NCBI GenBank assembly: GCA_022837205.1
Contig: JALHEL010000079.1
Span: forward strand, 4,707 to 12,292
DNA length: 7,586 nucleotides
Direction of reading: 5' to 3'
Source of the DNA: Leptolinea sp.
GTDB lineage: Bacteria > Chloroflexota > Anaerolineae > Anaerolineales > Anaerolineaceae
Each line of letters opens with the position of its first letter. Position 1 is the first letter of the stretch. Position numbers and translations under genes: made by a program. Positions 1 through 6,540 of this stretch are shown piece after piece. The notes under the pieces were generated by a model that saw only the letters and a program-made list of their open reading frames with translations, was not told where the DNA came from and did not search any database.

Positions 1-315
1 CTGCCGGAAGGATCACATTTTTTCGTCGGTGAAAATGAATACGAAGTGGTTGACGGAGTAGGAATGGTAGCCGATCGAAGTTGTTTTGCGGGAAGTACGA
101 CGTTATTAGGTCAGGAAATTCCTATTTTGGTAAAGGAAGTCGGATTATCAATTCCTGAAGCCATTCGTATGGTTACCGAAATACCGGCAAAAATTCTTGG
201 AATCGCCGATAAAAAAGGATCGATTAGAACCGGTTTGGATGCGGATATTATTTTGCTGGACTCAAATTTTAAAATTCATGAGATATTTCAACAAGGAATT
301 CTGATTCAATTTTAA
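1..315 (+). CDS. nagA: N-acetylglucosamine-6-phosphate deacetylase, C-terminal part (5' end outside window)
   Basis: This enzyme removes the acetyl group from GlcNAc-6-phosphate, giving glucosamine-6-phosphate and acetate in the cytoplasm. Only the last 104 residues are present. Frame 1 is open from base 1 to the TAA at 313-315, so the GTG at 46 is an internal valine and not a start. What is visible matches the end of the amidohydrolase barrel and the closing beta-sandwich: an FAGSTTLL block (residues 31-38), a GLS-PEAIRMVT helix, a PAKILGI segment, and a KGSIRTGLDADIILLD segment typical of NagA and related amidohydrolases. The metal-binding His residues lie upstream of the window and cannot be checked. 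The product of this reaction is the substrate of the next gene, 30 bases downstream, which supports NagA over another amidohydrolase. Confidence 0.85.
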   Translation: MPEGSHFFVGENEYEVVDGVGMVADRSCFAGSTTLLGQEIPILVKEVGLSIPEAIRMVTEIPAKILGIADKKGSIRTGLDADIILLDSNFKIHEIFQQGILIQF

Positions 316-345
316 AAATTATAAAGAAATATAAAGGAAACAAAA

Positions 346-1122
346 ATGGAACCAATATTTACGGATCAATGGGGAAAGTTACCGGTCAAAGTTTATGAAA
401 CAAATGAGATGATGGGAGAAGCAGCGGCACTGGATGCTCGAGAAATAATCAATTCTGCGATTGCTGAAAAAGGTTTTGCAAATATGATCATTGCAACCGG
501 AAATTCTCAGCTGACATTCTTAAAGTCACTCAGAGAATTACCCGATATTGATTGGGGAAAAGTAAATGTATTTCATATGGATGAATATATCGGTTTGCCG
601 GAAGGACATACAGCCAGTTTTCCATATTTTTTGCGGAAACACTTTTTGGACTATGTAAAAGTAAAAAATTTTTACCCGGTTCCCGGAAATCCCAAAACTC
701 TTCGGGAAGATATGCTCGCATATGAAAAATTACTAAGGGAAAATCCGGCAGATCTTTGTGCATTGGGAATCGGCGAGAACGGTCATATCGCCTTTAATGA
801 TCCACCTTTTGCTGACTTTGATGATCCGGTCTATATTAAAAAAGTCAGGCTTGACGAAAGATCTCGGAAACAACAAGTAGGGGAAGGTCATTTTCATTCT
901 CTGGATGAAGTTCCGATGTATGCCTTAACTTTAACCATACCGGCTTTACGATCGGCAAAACACATGTTATGCATGGTTCCCGAGAGCAGAAAAGCCGAAG
1001 CTGTATATCGAACGAAGACAGAACCGATCAACGAAAATTGCCCGGCTACTATCTTAAAAGATACTCCTTGGTGCACACTTTATTTAGACAAAGATGCGGC
1101 GGAAAAAATTCTACCGAAATAG
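346..1122 (+). CDS. nagB: Glucosamine-6-phosphate deaminase/isomerase family protein
   Basis: The likely reaction is glucosamine-6-phosphate to fructose-6-phosphate plus ammonia, in the cytoplasm. The 258-residue length is usual for the family (about 240-270). Visible motifs are an ATGNSQ phosphate-loop-like segment (residues 50-55), FHMDEYIGL (76-84) with the general-base Asp79, GIGENGHIAFNDP (141-153) with the ring-opening His147, and CPATIL (232-237) near the C-terminus. Compared with E. coli NagB, the catalytic-loop Asp141 is Asn145 here and Glu148 is Asp152; an Asn at the first position also occurs in other family members. AAAGGA at 333-338, seven bases before the ATG, supports the start. 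The adjacent nagA end gives a two-step amino-sugar route. The family also includes 6-phosphogluconolactonases, but the MDEY and GHIAFN motifs favour the deaminase branch. The exact substrate (GlcN-6-P or another amino-sugar phosphate) is inferred. Confidence 0.88.
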   Translation: MEPIFTDQWGKLPVKVYETNEMMGEAAALDAREIINSAIAEKGFANMIIATGNSQLTFLKSLRELPDIDWGKVNVFHMDEYIGLPEGHTASFPYFLRKHFLDYVKVKNFYPVPGNPKTLREDMLAYEKLLRENPADLCALGIGENGHIAFNDPPFADFDDPVYIKKVRLDERSRKQQVGEGHFHSLDEVPMYALTLTIPALRSAKHMLCMVPESRKAEAVYRTKTEPINENCPATILKDTPWCTLYLDKDAAEKILPK

Positions 1123-1140
1123 ACAGGATATTACTGCTTT

Positions 1141-1776
1141 ATGAAGAAACAAATATTTATTCTCGGGGACAGTATATCGATTGACTACACACCGGTCTTA
1201 AGAGAATACCTTGGGAGTGAATGGGAAGTGCTTCGCAAAGGGGATATCCCTGCGCCGGAAATTTCAGGGGAAATAGATCATGAAAACGGAACCGATTCGA
1301 ATGTCGTTTACGAATATCTCCGATTGGTCTTACCGTTTATTCAAGCATCCTTAATTCTTCTGAATTCCGGCCTCCATGATATCAAACGGATGCCGAATGA
1401 AACGGATGAATGCCAGGTATCCATCGAAAGGTATCGAAAAAATATTGAAAAAATAATTCATCTGATTCAATCCGAAAAAAAACAAGCCCTGTGGGTCACA
1501 AGTACACCGGTAGATGATCAGCAGCATCGAAAATATGAAACTTCATTCTTTCGACGAAATGATGACTTAGTTCGATACAACCGAACGGCAATTGAAATAA
1601 TGAAGAAAAACAATATTCCCGTTTTTGATTTATATAACTTTACCTCAAGAATAAATGCTCCTCTTTACCGAGACCATATTCATTTTAATAATGAAATAAT
1701 CAATCTTCAAGCCGCCTTTTTATCGGGTTGTATTCAAACATTTTTCAGTTATGGAACAAGAAATGATGAGGAATAG
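1141..1776 (+). CDS. SGNH/GDSL-family hydrolase (probable carbohydrate esterase)
   Basis: This 211-residue protein has the SGNH hydrolase layout. Block I is LGDS (residues 8-11) with nucleophile Ser11. Block III is LLNSGLHDIK (73-82), with Asn75 as the probable oxyanion-hole residue. Block V is DHIHFN (178-183), with Asp178 and His181 completing the triad. The N-terminus is the first beta-strand (KKQIFILGDS), not a signal peptide, so the enzyme should be cytoplasmic and act on imported small molecules. Family members remove acetyl or other acyl groups from sugars and lipids; the substrate cannot be read from the sequence. The start lies 18 bases after the nagB-like stop. The best ribosome binding site is CAGGA at 1124-1128, with a rather long 12-base spacer. 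The stop abuts the next ATG, so it is probably co-translated with the first URO-D-like gene. Family confidence is high; function is open. Confidence 0.8.
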   Translation: MKKQIFILGDSISIDYTPVLREYLGSEWEVLRKGDIPAPEISGEIDHENGTDSNVVYEYLRLVLPFIQASLILLNSGLHDIKRMPNETDECQVSIERYRKNIEKIIHLIQSEKKQALWVTSTPVDDQQHRKYETSFFRRNDDLVRYNRTAIEIMKKNNIPVFDLYNFTSRINAPLYRDHIHFNNEIINLQAAFLSGCIQTFFSYGTRNDEE

Positions 1777-2928
1777 ATGAATTCTCGCGAACGATTAATT
1801 ACAACAATGAATTTCAAGGAACCGGATCGTGTGCCTTTTGATATGGGAAGCACACAAGTTACCGGAATAAATGAACAGGCATACAGACGACTGAGATCTG
1901 CTTATGGCTTGCCAGAAAAAGAAGTTGTTTATTCCGATCAAATTCAGGGACTGGCTTTACCGGATGACGATTTTATTGAGGCTCTCGGAATTGATATCCG
2001 CGGACTTTTTCCATTAAACGCTCATAATTGGAATGTTAAGGTTACGGATGGCGGAAAATATTGGTTATATCTTGACGAATGGGGAATAACTCACCGTAAA
2101 CCCAAAGAGAATGGTTTATATTTTTCGATCTATCAAGAACCTCTGAAAAATGAGAAATTATCTCCCGATTCCATTAAAAACCACCCTTGGCCGAATTTTA
2201 AAGACCCTCAGCGAATCGCCGGATTAAAGGAACTGGCTGATTTATACCACTCAAAAAATTACGGCGTCGTGATGAAAGATCCTTTTGCGGGCATTTTTGA
2301 AATGTCTCAGCGGATTTGCGGCATGGACTATTTGTTAATGTTGATGGCAAGTGAACCTGATCTTGCGGGTCTCCTCTTCGATAAAATGGTTGAATTGAAA
2401 ATCGATTTCTTTTCCAGTGCATTACCTGTTTTGGCCGATTCAGTGGATGTTATTGCATTGATGGATGATTACGGAACTCAGGTTTCTCAATTGATATCAC
2501 CCCGAATGTTTCGCAATCAGATTAAACCTCGTTGGAAGGAGGTTTTTGATTGCATTAAACAATATTCACCCAATGCCAAACGCTTCTTCCATTCGTGCGG
2601 GAACGTCAGGCCGTTAATTCCGGATTTTATCGAAATCGGCGTCCAAATATTAAATCCTATTCATGTTAAAGCAACCGGAATGGATCCCTATCAACTCAAA
2701 AAGGATTATGGAGATCAATTAGTATTTTGGGGCGGAGGAGTTGATACACAGGGAATTTTGCCGATGGGTACACCTGAGGAAGTCAGAGAAGATGTAAAAA
2801 GAAATCTTGATGCTTTAATGCCCGGAGGCGGTTATGTTTTTAATACGGTTCATAACATTCAAGCGGACGTGCCGACAGAAAATCTGGTTGCAATGATTGA
2901 AACATTTAAAGAATATGGAGTCTATTAA
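1777..2928 (+). CDS. URO-D/MtaA-superfamily protein 1 (HxCG-type, methyltransferase-like)
   Basis: This 383-residue protein belongs to the uroporphyrinogen decarboxylase fold family, which also holds the corrinoid-linked methyltransferases MtaA, MtbA and CmuA. The N-terminal SRERLITTMNFKEPDRVPFD block (residues 3-22) is typical of the anaerobe-enriched non-heme branch; the RQAGRY signature of true HemE is absent. Further family marks are DDYG (230-233), the metal-type motif FFHSCGN (270-276; His272, Cys274), NPIH (293-296), the GGGVD loop (319-323) and the C-terminal TVHNIQADVPTENL (357-370). GAGGA at 1768-1772 precedes the ATG, which starts directly after the previous stop. A heme role is unlikely, since no other tetrapyrrole gene is nearby. 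In this family His-x-Cys binds zinc that activates a thiol methyl acceptor. Whether this copy transfers methyl groups is inference. No corrinoid protein is encoded in the window. Confidence 0.87.
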   Translation: MNSRERLITTMNFKEPDRVPFDMGSTQVTGINEQAYRRLRSAYGLPEKEVVYSDQIQGLALPDDDFIEALGIDIRGLFPLNAHNWNVKVTDGGKYWLYLDEWGITHRKPKENGLYFSIYQEPLKNEKLSPDSIKNHPWPNFKDPQRIAGLKELADLYHSKNYGVVMKDPFAGIFEMSQRICGMDYLLMLMASEPDLAGLLFDKMVELKIDFFSSALPVLADSVDVIALMDDYGTQVSQLISPRMFRNQIKPRWKEVFDCIKQYSPNAKRFFHSCGNVRPLIPDFIEIGVQILNPIHVKATGMDPYQLKKDYGDQLVFWGGGVDTQGILPMGTPEEVREDVKRNLDALMPGGGYVFNTVHNIQADVPTENLVAMIETFKEYGVY

Positions 2929-2934
2929 ATCAAA

Positions 2935-4011
2935 ATGCTAAAATCCGACCAATTTCTTCCGCTTGAATTTGTTTTCAATCCGAACTGGTGGAATAAAACC
3001 GCCGGGATTTCCTTTGATCGGGATTTTTATTTGAATCCAAAGAAGAGAGAAGAAAATGACGTGATGATGCGCCGGATATTATTTGAAAAGTTCGGAGAAT
3101 TTGGTTTCGGTGAGGAAAATCCCAAACCGCGGCCCATCGCCGGATCGATGATGGTTGCCGGTGGGTTTGTTATTCCGGCCCTTCTCGGTGCCGAAATCCG
3201 TTTTTCGGCGGCGGAGGCTCCGCAACCATTACCTCAAATTCTGTCAAAGGATCAAATAATGTCTTTCGTGGAACCCGATATATTATCCAATTGGCCGATG
3301 AATGAATTAGCGGACGGATGGGATCGGCAACAAAAAGAATACGGTTATTTATTGGGAGATATTAATACCGACGGCATTTTGAATGCTGCTTATCATTTTT
3401 ACGGCCCCGATCTGTTTGCCGATTTGCTTGAAGATCCGGATGTTCCTGTTCGATTCATGAGAAAAATCGCAAAAATAATTATTCAGACCGCAACCTATGT
3501 AAAGAATCGTACCGGTACTACTTCCGTTTCCGTAAATCGGATGGCATGTCGTTTATCTCCTTCGCCTTTTATTCATGCCAACTGCTCCGTCCAGATGATT
3601 TCTCCGCGAACTTATGAGAAGAATCTGTTACCGATTGAACAGGACATGGCCAAATCCATTTCCGATTACGGCGTTCATCATTGCGGAGTTAAAACAGAAA
3701 TCTATGCGAAATTTTATAACCAAATTCCTGTTTGTTACTGCGAAATCGGATGGGAATCAAATCCGGAGAAATGTCGATCATTTTTGCCGAATGCATTTCT
3801 GAATCTTCGCCTGAGTCCAATTCGGATGCTTTCTTGTTCTTCTTCTGAAATTAAAAACGATGTGGAAGAATTATTAAATTCTGTAGGCGATCTGACCAAT
3901 GTGGGAGTCAGTTGTATCAATATGGATTTCGGTACTCCCGAGGAAAATATTTTGACAGTATCGGAGACAATCGAACGATATAGAACCTTATGGAAAAAAC
4001 ATCATGGATAA
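2935..4011 (+). CDS. URO-D/MtaA-superfamily protein 2 (HHCG-type, cysteine-rich C-terminal half)
   Basis: This 358-residue protein is a distant relative of its two neighbours in the URO-D fold. It lacks the SRER...PDRVP N-terminus of protein 1. The family resemblance lies in the helix-strand pattern, a CSVQMISPRTYEKNLLP segment (residues 217-233), an HHCG motif (248-251; His248, Cys250) and a final GTPEENI block (333-339) equivalent to the TPEN-type C-termini of the family. The C-terminal half carries clustered possible metal ligands: Cys267, Cys269, Glu270, Glu274, Cys280, Cys301 and Cys327. This recalls zinc thiol-methyltransferases such as MtaA and, more loosely, the His-x-Cys/Glu/Cys set of MetE. 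The ATG is 6 bases after the previous stop; the only Shine-Dalgarno-like bases (GGAG at 2917-2920) are 14 bases away, so translational coupling is likely. No signal peptide. Fold family is probable; activity is unknown. Confidence 0.75.
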   Translation: MLKSDQFLPLEFVFNPNWWNKTAGISFDRDFYLNPKKREENDVMMRRILFEKFGEFGFGEENPKPRPIAGSMMVAGGFVIPALLGAEIRFSAAEAPQPLPQILSKDQIMSFVEPDILSNWPMNELADGWDRQQKEYGYLLGDINTDGILNAAYHFYGPDLFADLLEDPDVPVRFMRKIAKIIIQTATYVKNRTGTTSVSVNRMACRLSPSPFIHANCSVQMISPRTYEKNLLPIEQDMAKSISDYGVHHCGVKTEIYAKFYNQIPVCYCEIGWESNPEKCRSFLPNAFLNLRLSPIRMLSCSSSEIKNDVEELLNSVGDLTNVGVSCINMDFGTPEENILTVSETIERYRTLWKKHHG

Positions 4012-5041
4012 ATTAATACAAAATTTTTTTCAAGCATCTTCTCATCAAGAAGTTTCAAAAGTTCCTTTGGCATTAATTGCAGACAGTCCGTGGATTCCCG
4101 GTTTTGCGGGAATTGACACGCTGGATTATTACCTTGATCAGAAAAAATGGTTCGAGATCAATTTAAATCTTCGAGAGCGTTTTCCCGAAGTTGTCTGGGT
4201 TCCCGGGTTTTGGTGGGAATATGGCATGGCAATCGAAGGTTCTGCTTTCGGAAGTCGAATTATTTTTCATCATGATCAACCGCCGTCCATGGAACCTATC
4301 AGCACGGATTTACAGTTTTGGAAAAATAAAACAAAAGTCAGAGATCCTGAAAAGGATGGCTTGATGCCTTTGGCCTTGCGCCAAATCGAGCGTTCGGATC
4401 ATGAATTACAGTCCTATGGATTGGGTCAGCATATTGCCAGTTCGCGCGGTATCTTGACGGTTACTTCCTGGTTTATGGGAGTAACAACCTTAATGGAATC
4501 TCTCTTGTCCGCACCGGATGATATCATTCCGATTCTTGAAGTTGTGACGGATACGATTATTCTGTGGTTGGAAGCTCAATTAAAACGGATGAGGGAACCC
4601 AAAGGAATTCTTTTGCTCGATGATTTGATCGGAATGATTTCCAAAAGAGTTTATTTACGAATAGTGGATCCTCTGTTCCGAAAAATATGGGATCATTTTG
4701 ACGGTTATGTGAAAATCTATCATAATGACACCTCATGCGAACATTTGTATCCTGTCCTCGCCGAAACCGGATTCGATGTGTTCAATTTTTCCGACAAAAC
4801 CAATATCGGTACAGCCCGTCAATTGATGGGCAAACAAATCGTTCTGATGGGAAATGTTGCGCCACGGGATATCGGAGCTCTCGGTACTCCGGAACAGGTT
4901 TACCAGGCCGCCTGGAACTGCTTGGAAAAAACAAACGGAGAGGGTCTGATACTGTCTTTTGGCGGCGGAATTTCTCCCGGAACTCCCGCCGAGAATATTG
5001 ATTCGATGATAAAAGCGTTGAATGATTGGTATAAAAGATAA
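4004..5041 (+). CDS. URO-D-superfamily protein 3 (HND variant lacking the motif cysteine)
   Basis: This 345-residue member of the URO-D fold family sits third in the trio. Aligned by landmarks with protein 1, it has LLLDDLIGMIS (203-213) where protein 1 has the DDYG block, IYHNDTSCEHLYP (238-250) at the metal-motif position, VFNFSDK (259-265) in place of NPIH, MGNVAPRDI (282-290), and the C-terminal GGGISPGTPAENI (320-332). The motif His240 is kept, but the cysteine is replaced by Asp242. Cys245 lies three residues further on and could not form the usual His-x-Cys pair. A tryptophan-rich WVPGFWWEYG segment (65-74) is notable. The ATG overlaps the last 8 bases of the preceding gene, which points to translational coupling. 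It may be a methyltransferase for another substrate, or a lyase/decarboxylase-like enzyme that does not use zinc thiol activation. The reaction is unknown. Confidence 0.8.
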   Translation: MDKLIQNFFQASSHQEVSKVPLALIADSPWIPGFAGIDTLDYYLDQKKWFEINLNLRERFPEVVWVPGFWWEYGMAIEGSAFGSRIIFHHDQPPSMEPISTDLQFWKNKTKVRDPEKDGLMPLALRQIERSDHELQSYGLGQHIASSRGILTVTSWFMGVTTLMESLLSAPDDIIPILEVVTDTIILWLEAQLKRMREPKGILLLDDLIGMISKRVYLRIVDPLFRKIWDHFDGYVKIYHNDTSCEHLYPVLAETGFDVFNFSDKTNIGTARQLMGKQIVLMGNVAPRDIGALGTPEQVYQAAWNCLEKTNGEGLILSFGGGISPGTPAENIDSMIKALNDWYKR

Positions 5042-5062
5042 TTATCCGAAAAATCATCTTTT
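5033..5062. repeat. Short A/T-rich inverted repeat around the end of URO-D gene 3
   Basis: AAAAGAT (5033-5039) is matched exactly by its reverse complement ATCTTTT (5056-5062) across a 16-base loop. A perfect 10-base palindrome, GATAATTATC, lies at 5037-5046. The arms are only 7 bp and nearly all A/T, and the structure overlaps the stop codon. It sits in the longest gap of the operon, ahead of the uronate isomerase gene. It could be a weak attenuation or processing hairpin or a regulator site, but it may well be chance in AT-rich sequence. I do not call it a terminator. Confidence 0.3.
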
Positions 5063-5091
5063 TAGAATTATTACGAGAAAGGTTATCAGAT

Positions 5092-6516
5092 ATGAGTAAA
5101 AAATGGAATTTACCGGAAGATCGTTTTTTTGATAACGAACCTGCTCAAAAGAGGATCGCACTGGAAATTTATGAAAGAATAAAGAATTTGCCGATTGTCA
5201 GTCCTCACGGGCATGTAGATCCTAAATTATTCGCAAATGATTCACCCGGTTTTGGAACTCCCAGCGACTTATTGGTCATCCCGGACCATTATATTTTCAG
5301 ACTGTTCTACTCACAAGGACTGAAATTGGAAGATTTTGGGATTCCTTATCGGAATGGTTTGCAAGATGCCTCCGAAAAAGATCATCGAAAAATTTGGCAA
5401 CATTTTGCCGATAATTTTCACTTGCTTCGTACGACAGCTTCTTATACATGGCTTGCCTATGAGTTTAAGTTCATCTTCGATATTGATGAGATTCCGGATT
5501 CCGAAAATGCGATGAGAATCTATGATAATCTGACGGAAAAGCTCAGTTCACCGGAATTTCAACCGAGAGAACTATATAAGAAAATGAACATTGAAGTGCT
5601 ATGTACAACAGATGCAGCTTCAGATTCATTGAAAACACATCAAGAAATAAAAGAATCCGGTTGGGATGGAAAGATTATCCCGACTTTTCGACCGGATGCG
5701 GTTACCAATATCAGAGGAGAAAACTTCCGACAGGAAATCGAAAAATTGTCCGCAGCCGCTGATATCGATATCCATGATTTTGAATCCTATATTCGGGCGC
5801 TTGAAAAAAGGCGAGCCTTTTTTAAGGAAATGGGCGCTGTATCGACGGATCAGGCTGTTATTACCCCTTATACTCATGAACTTCCGCAATCCGAAACGGA
5901 TAGGATTTTTAAAGCTGCTTTAAATGGAAATGTTTCCGATTCGGATGCTACGGCATTTGAAGGCCATATGTTGATTGAAATGGCTCGCATGAGCTGCAAC
6001 GATCAATTGGTTATGCAATTACATCCGGGAGTATTAAGAAACCATAACCGAATCATTTACGATAAATTCGGTCCGGATAAAGGTTGCGATATTCCGATTC
6101 AAACCGAATTTACAAAGAATCTTCATTCGATGCTGAATCAACACGGAAATAATCCCAACTTCACATTATGTTTATTCACTGTCGATGAGAATACTTATTC
6201 GCGGGAACTAGCTCCGTTAGCGGGTCATTATCCGTCCGTCCGTCTCGGACCGCCATGGTGGTTTAATGACAGTTGGAATGGAATGACGCGATTTTTTGAT
6301 TCCGTAACCGAAACAGCCGGATTATACAATTTGAGCGGTTTTGTAGACGATACCCGAGCGTTTCCGAGCATCCCCGCAAGGCACGATGTTTGGCGTCGGG
6401 TCGTTTCTAATTGGCTGGCAAAAATGGTAGTCAGATCGTTCATCGATGTGGATGATGCTTACGATTTCGCGTTCCTCTTGGCTTATTCTCAACCTAAAAA
6501 TGTTTATAAGCTTTAA
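5092..6516 (+). CDS. uxaC: Uronate (glucuronate/galacturonate) isomerase
   Basis: This enzyme isomerises D-glucuronate to D-fructuronate and D-galacturonate to D-tagaturonate, the first step of hexuronate breakdown, in the cytoplasm. The 474-residue length is normal for UxaC. It is an amidohydrolase-superfamily barrel: the metal-binding His-x-His is at 39-41 (SPHGH), DHYIFR (65-70) carries the conserved substrate-side His66, PTFRPD (197-202) carries Arg200, GPPWWFND (386-393) carries the conserved Trp, and DDTRAF (419-424) carries the metal-binding Asp420 and Arg422, followed by ARHDVWRR (429-436). This matches the His/His/Asp metal set and Arg/Trp residues known for uronate isomerases. One oddity is STDQA (251-255), where I expect STDH or SDH in relatives. 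AAAGG at 5078-5082 with a 9-base spacer supports the start. The next gene acts on its products. Confidence 0.93.
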   Translation: MSKKWNLPEDRFFDNEPAQKRIALEIYERIKNLPIVSPHGHVDPKLFANDSPGFGTPSDLLVIPDHYIFRLFYSQGLKLEDFGIPYRNGLQDASEKDHRKIWQHFADNFHLLRTTASYTWLAYEFKFIFDIDEIPDSENAMRIYDNLTEKLSSPEFQPRELYKKMNIEVLCTTDAASDSLKTHQEIKESGWDGKIIPTFRPDAVTNIRGENFRQEIEKLSAAADIDIHDFESYIRALEKRRAFFKEMGAVSTDQAVITPYTHELPQSETDRIFKAALNGNVSDSDATAFEGHMLIEMARMSCNDQLVMQLHPGVLRNHNRIIYDKFGPDKGCDIPIQTEFTKNLHSMLNQHGNNPNFTLCLFTVDENTYSRELAPLAGHYPSVRLGPPWWFNDSWNGMTRFFDSVTETAGLYNLSGFVDDTRAFPSIPARHDVWRRVVSNWLAKMVVRSFIDVDDAYDFAFLLAYSQPKNVYKL

Positions 6517-6540
6517 TGATTATTTTAAGGATGAAATAGA

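Noticed and set aside
46..315. A complete 89-residue gene starting at the GTG at 46
   Set aside because: The same frame is open upstream to base 1 and that stretch continues the NagA-like sequence, so this is the tail of a gene cut by the window edge.
1777..2928. True uroporphyrinogen decarboxylase (hemE)
   Set aside because: The RQAGRY N-terminal signature is absent, a HxCG methyltransferase-type motif is present, and the neighbours are sugar-catabolic, not tetrapyrrole genes.
1777..5041. A corrinoid-binding protein (DxHxxG-type) inside the trio
   Set aside because: I looked for the DxHxxG...SxL...GG pattern in all three proteins and did not find it, so any corrinoid partner must be encoded outside the window.
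4782..5057. A 91-codon reverse-strand open frame across the end of URO-D gene 3
   Set aside because: It lies opposite a well-supported coding region, its product is Arg/Ser-rich and low-complexity, and it has no recognisable motif; the similar reverse and shifted frames elsewhere are rejected for the same reason.
5033..5062. Intrinsic terminator between URO-D gene 3 and uxaC
   Set aside because: The stem is only 7 A/T-rich pairs with a 16-base loop and no GC core, and the genes on either side are close and codirectional.
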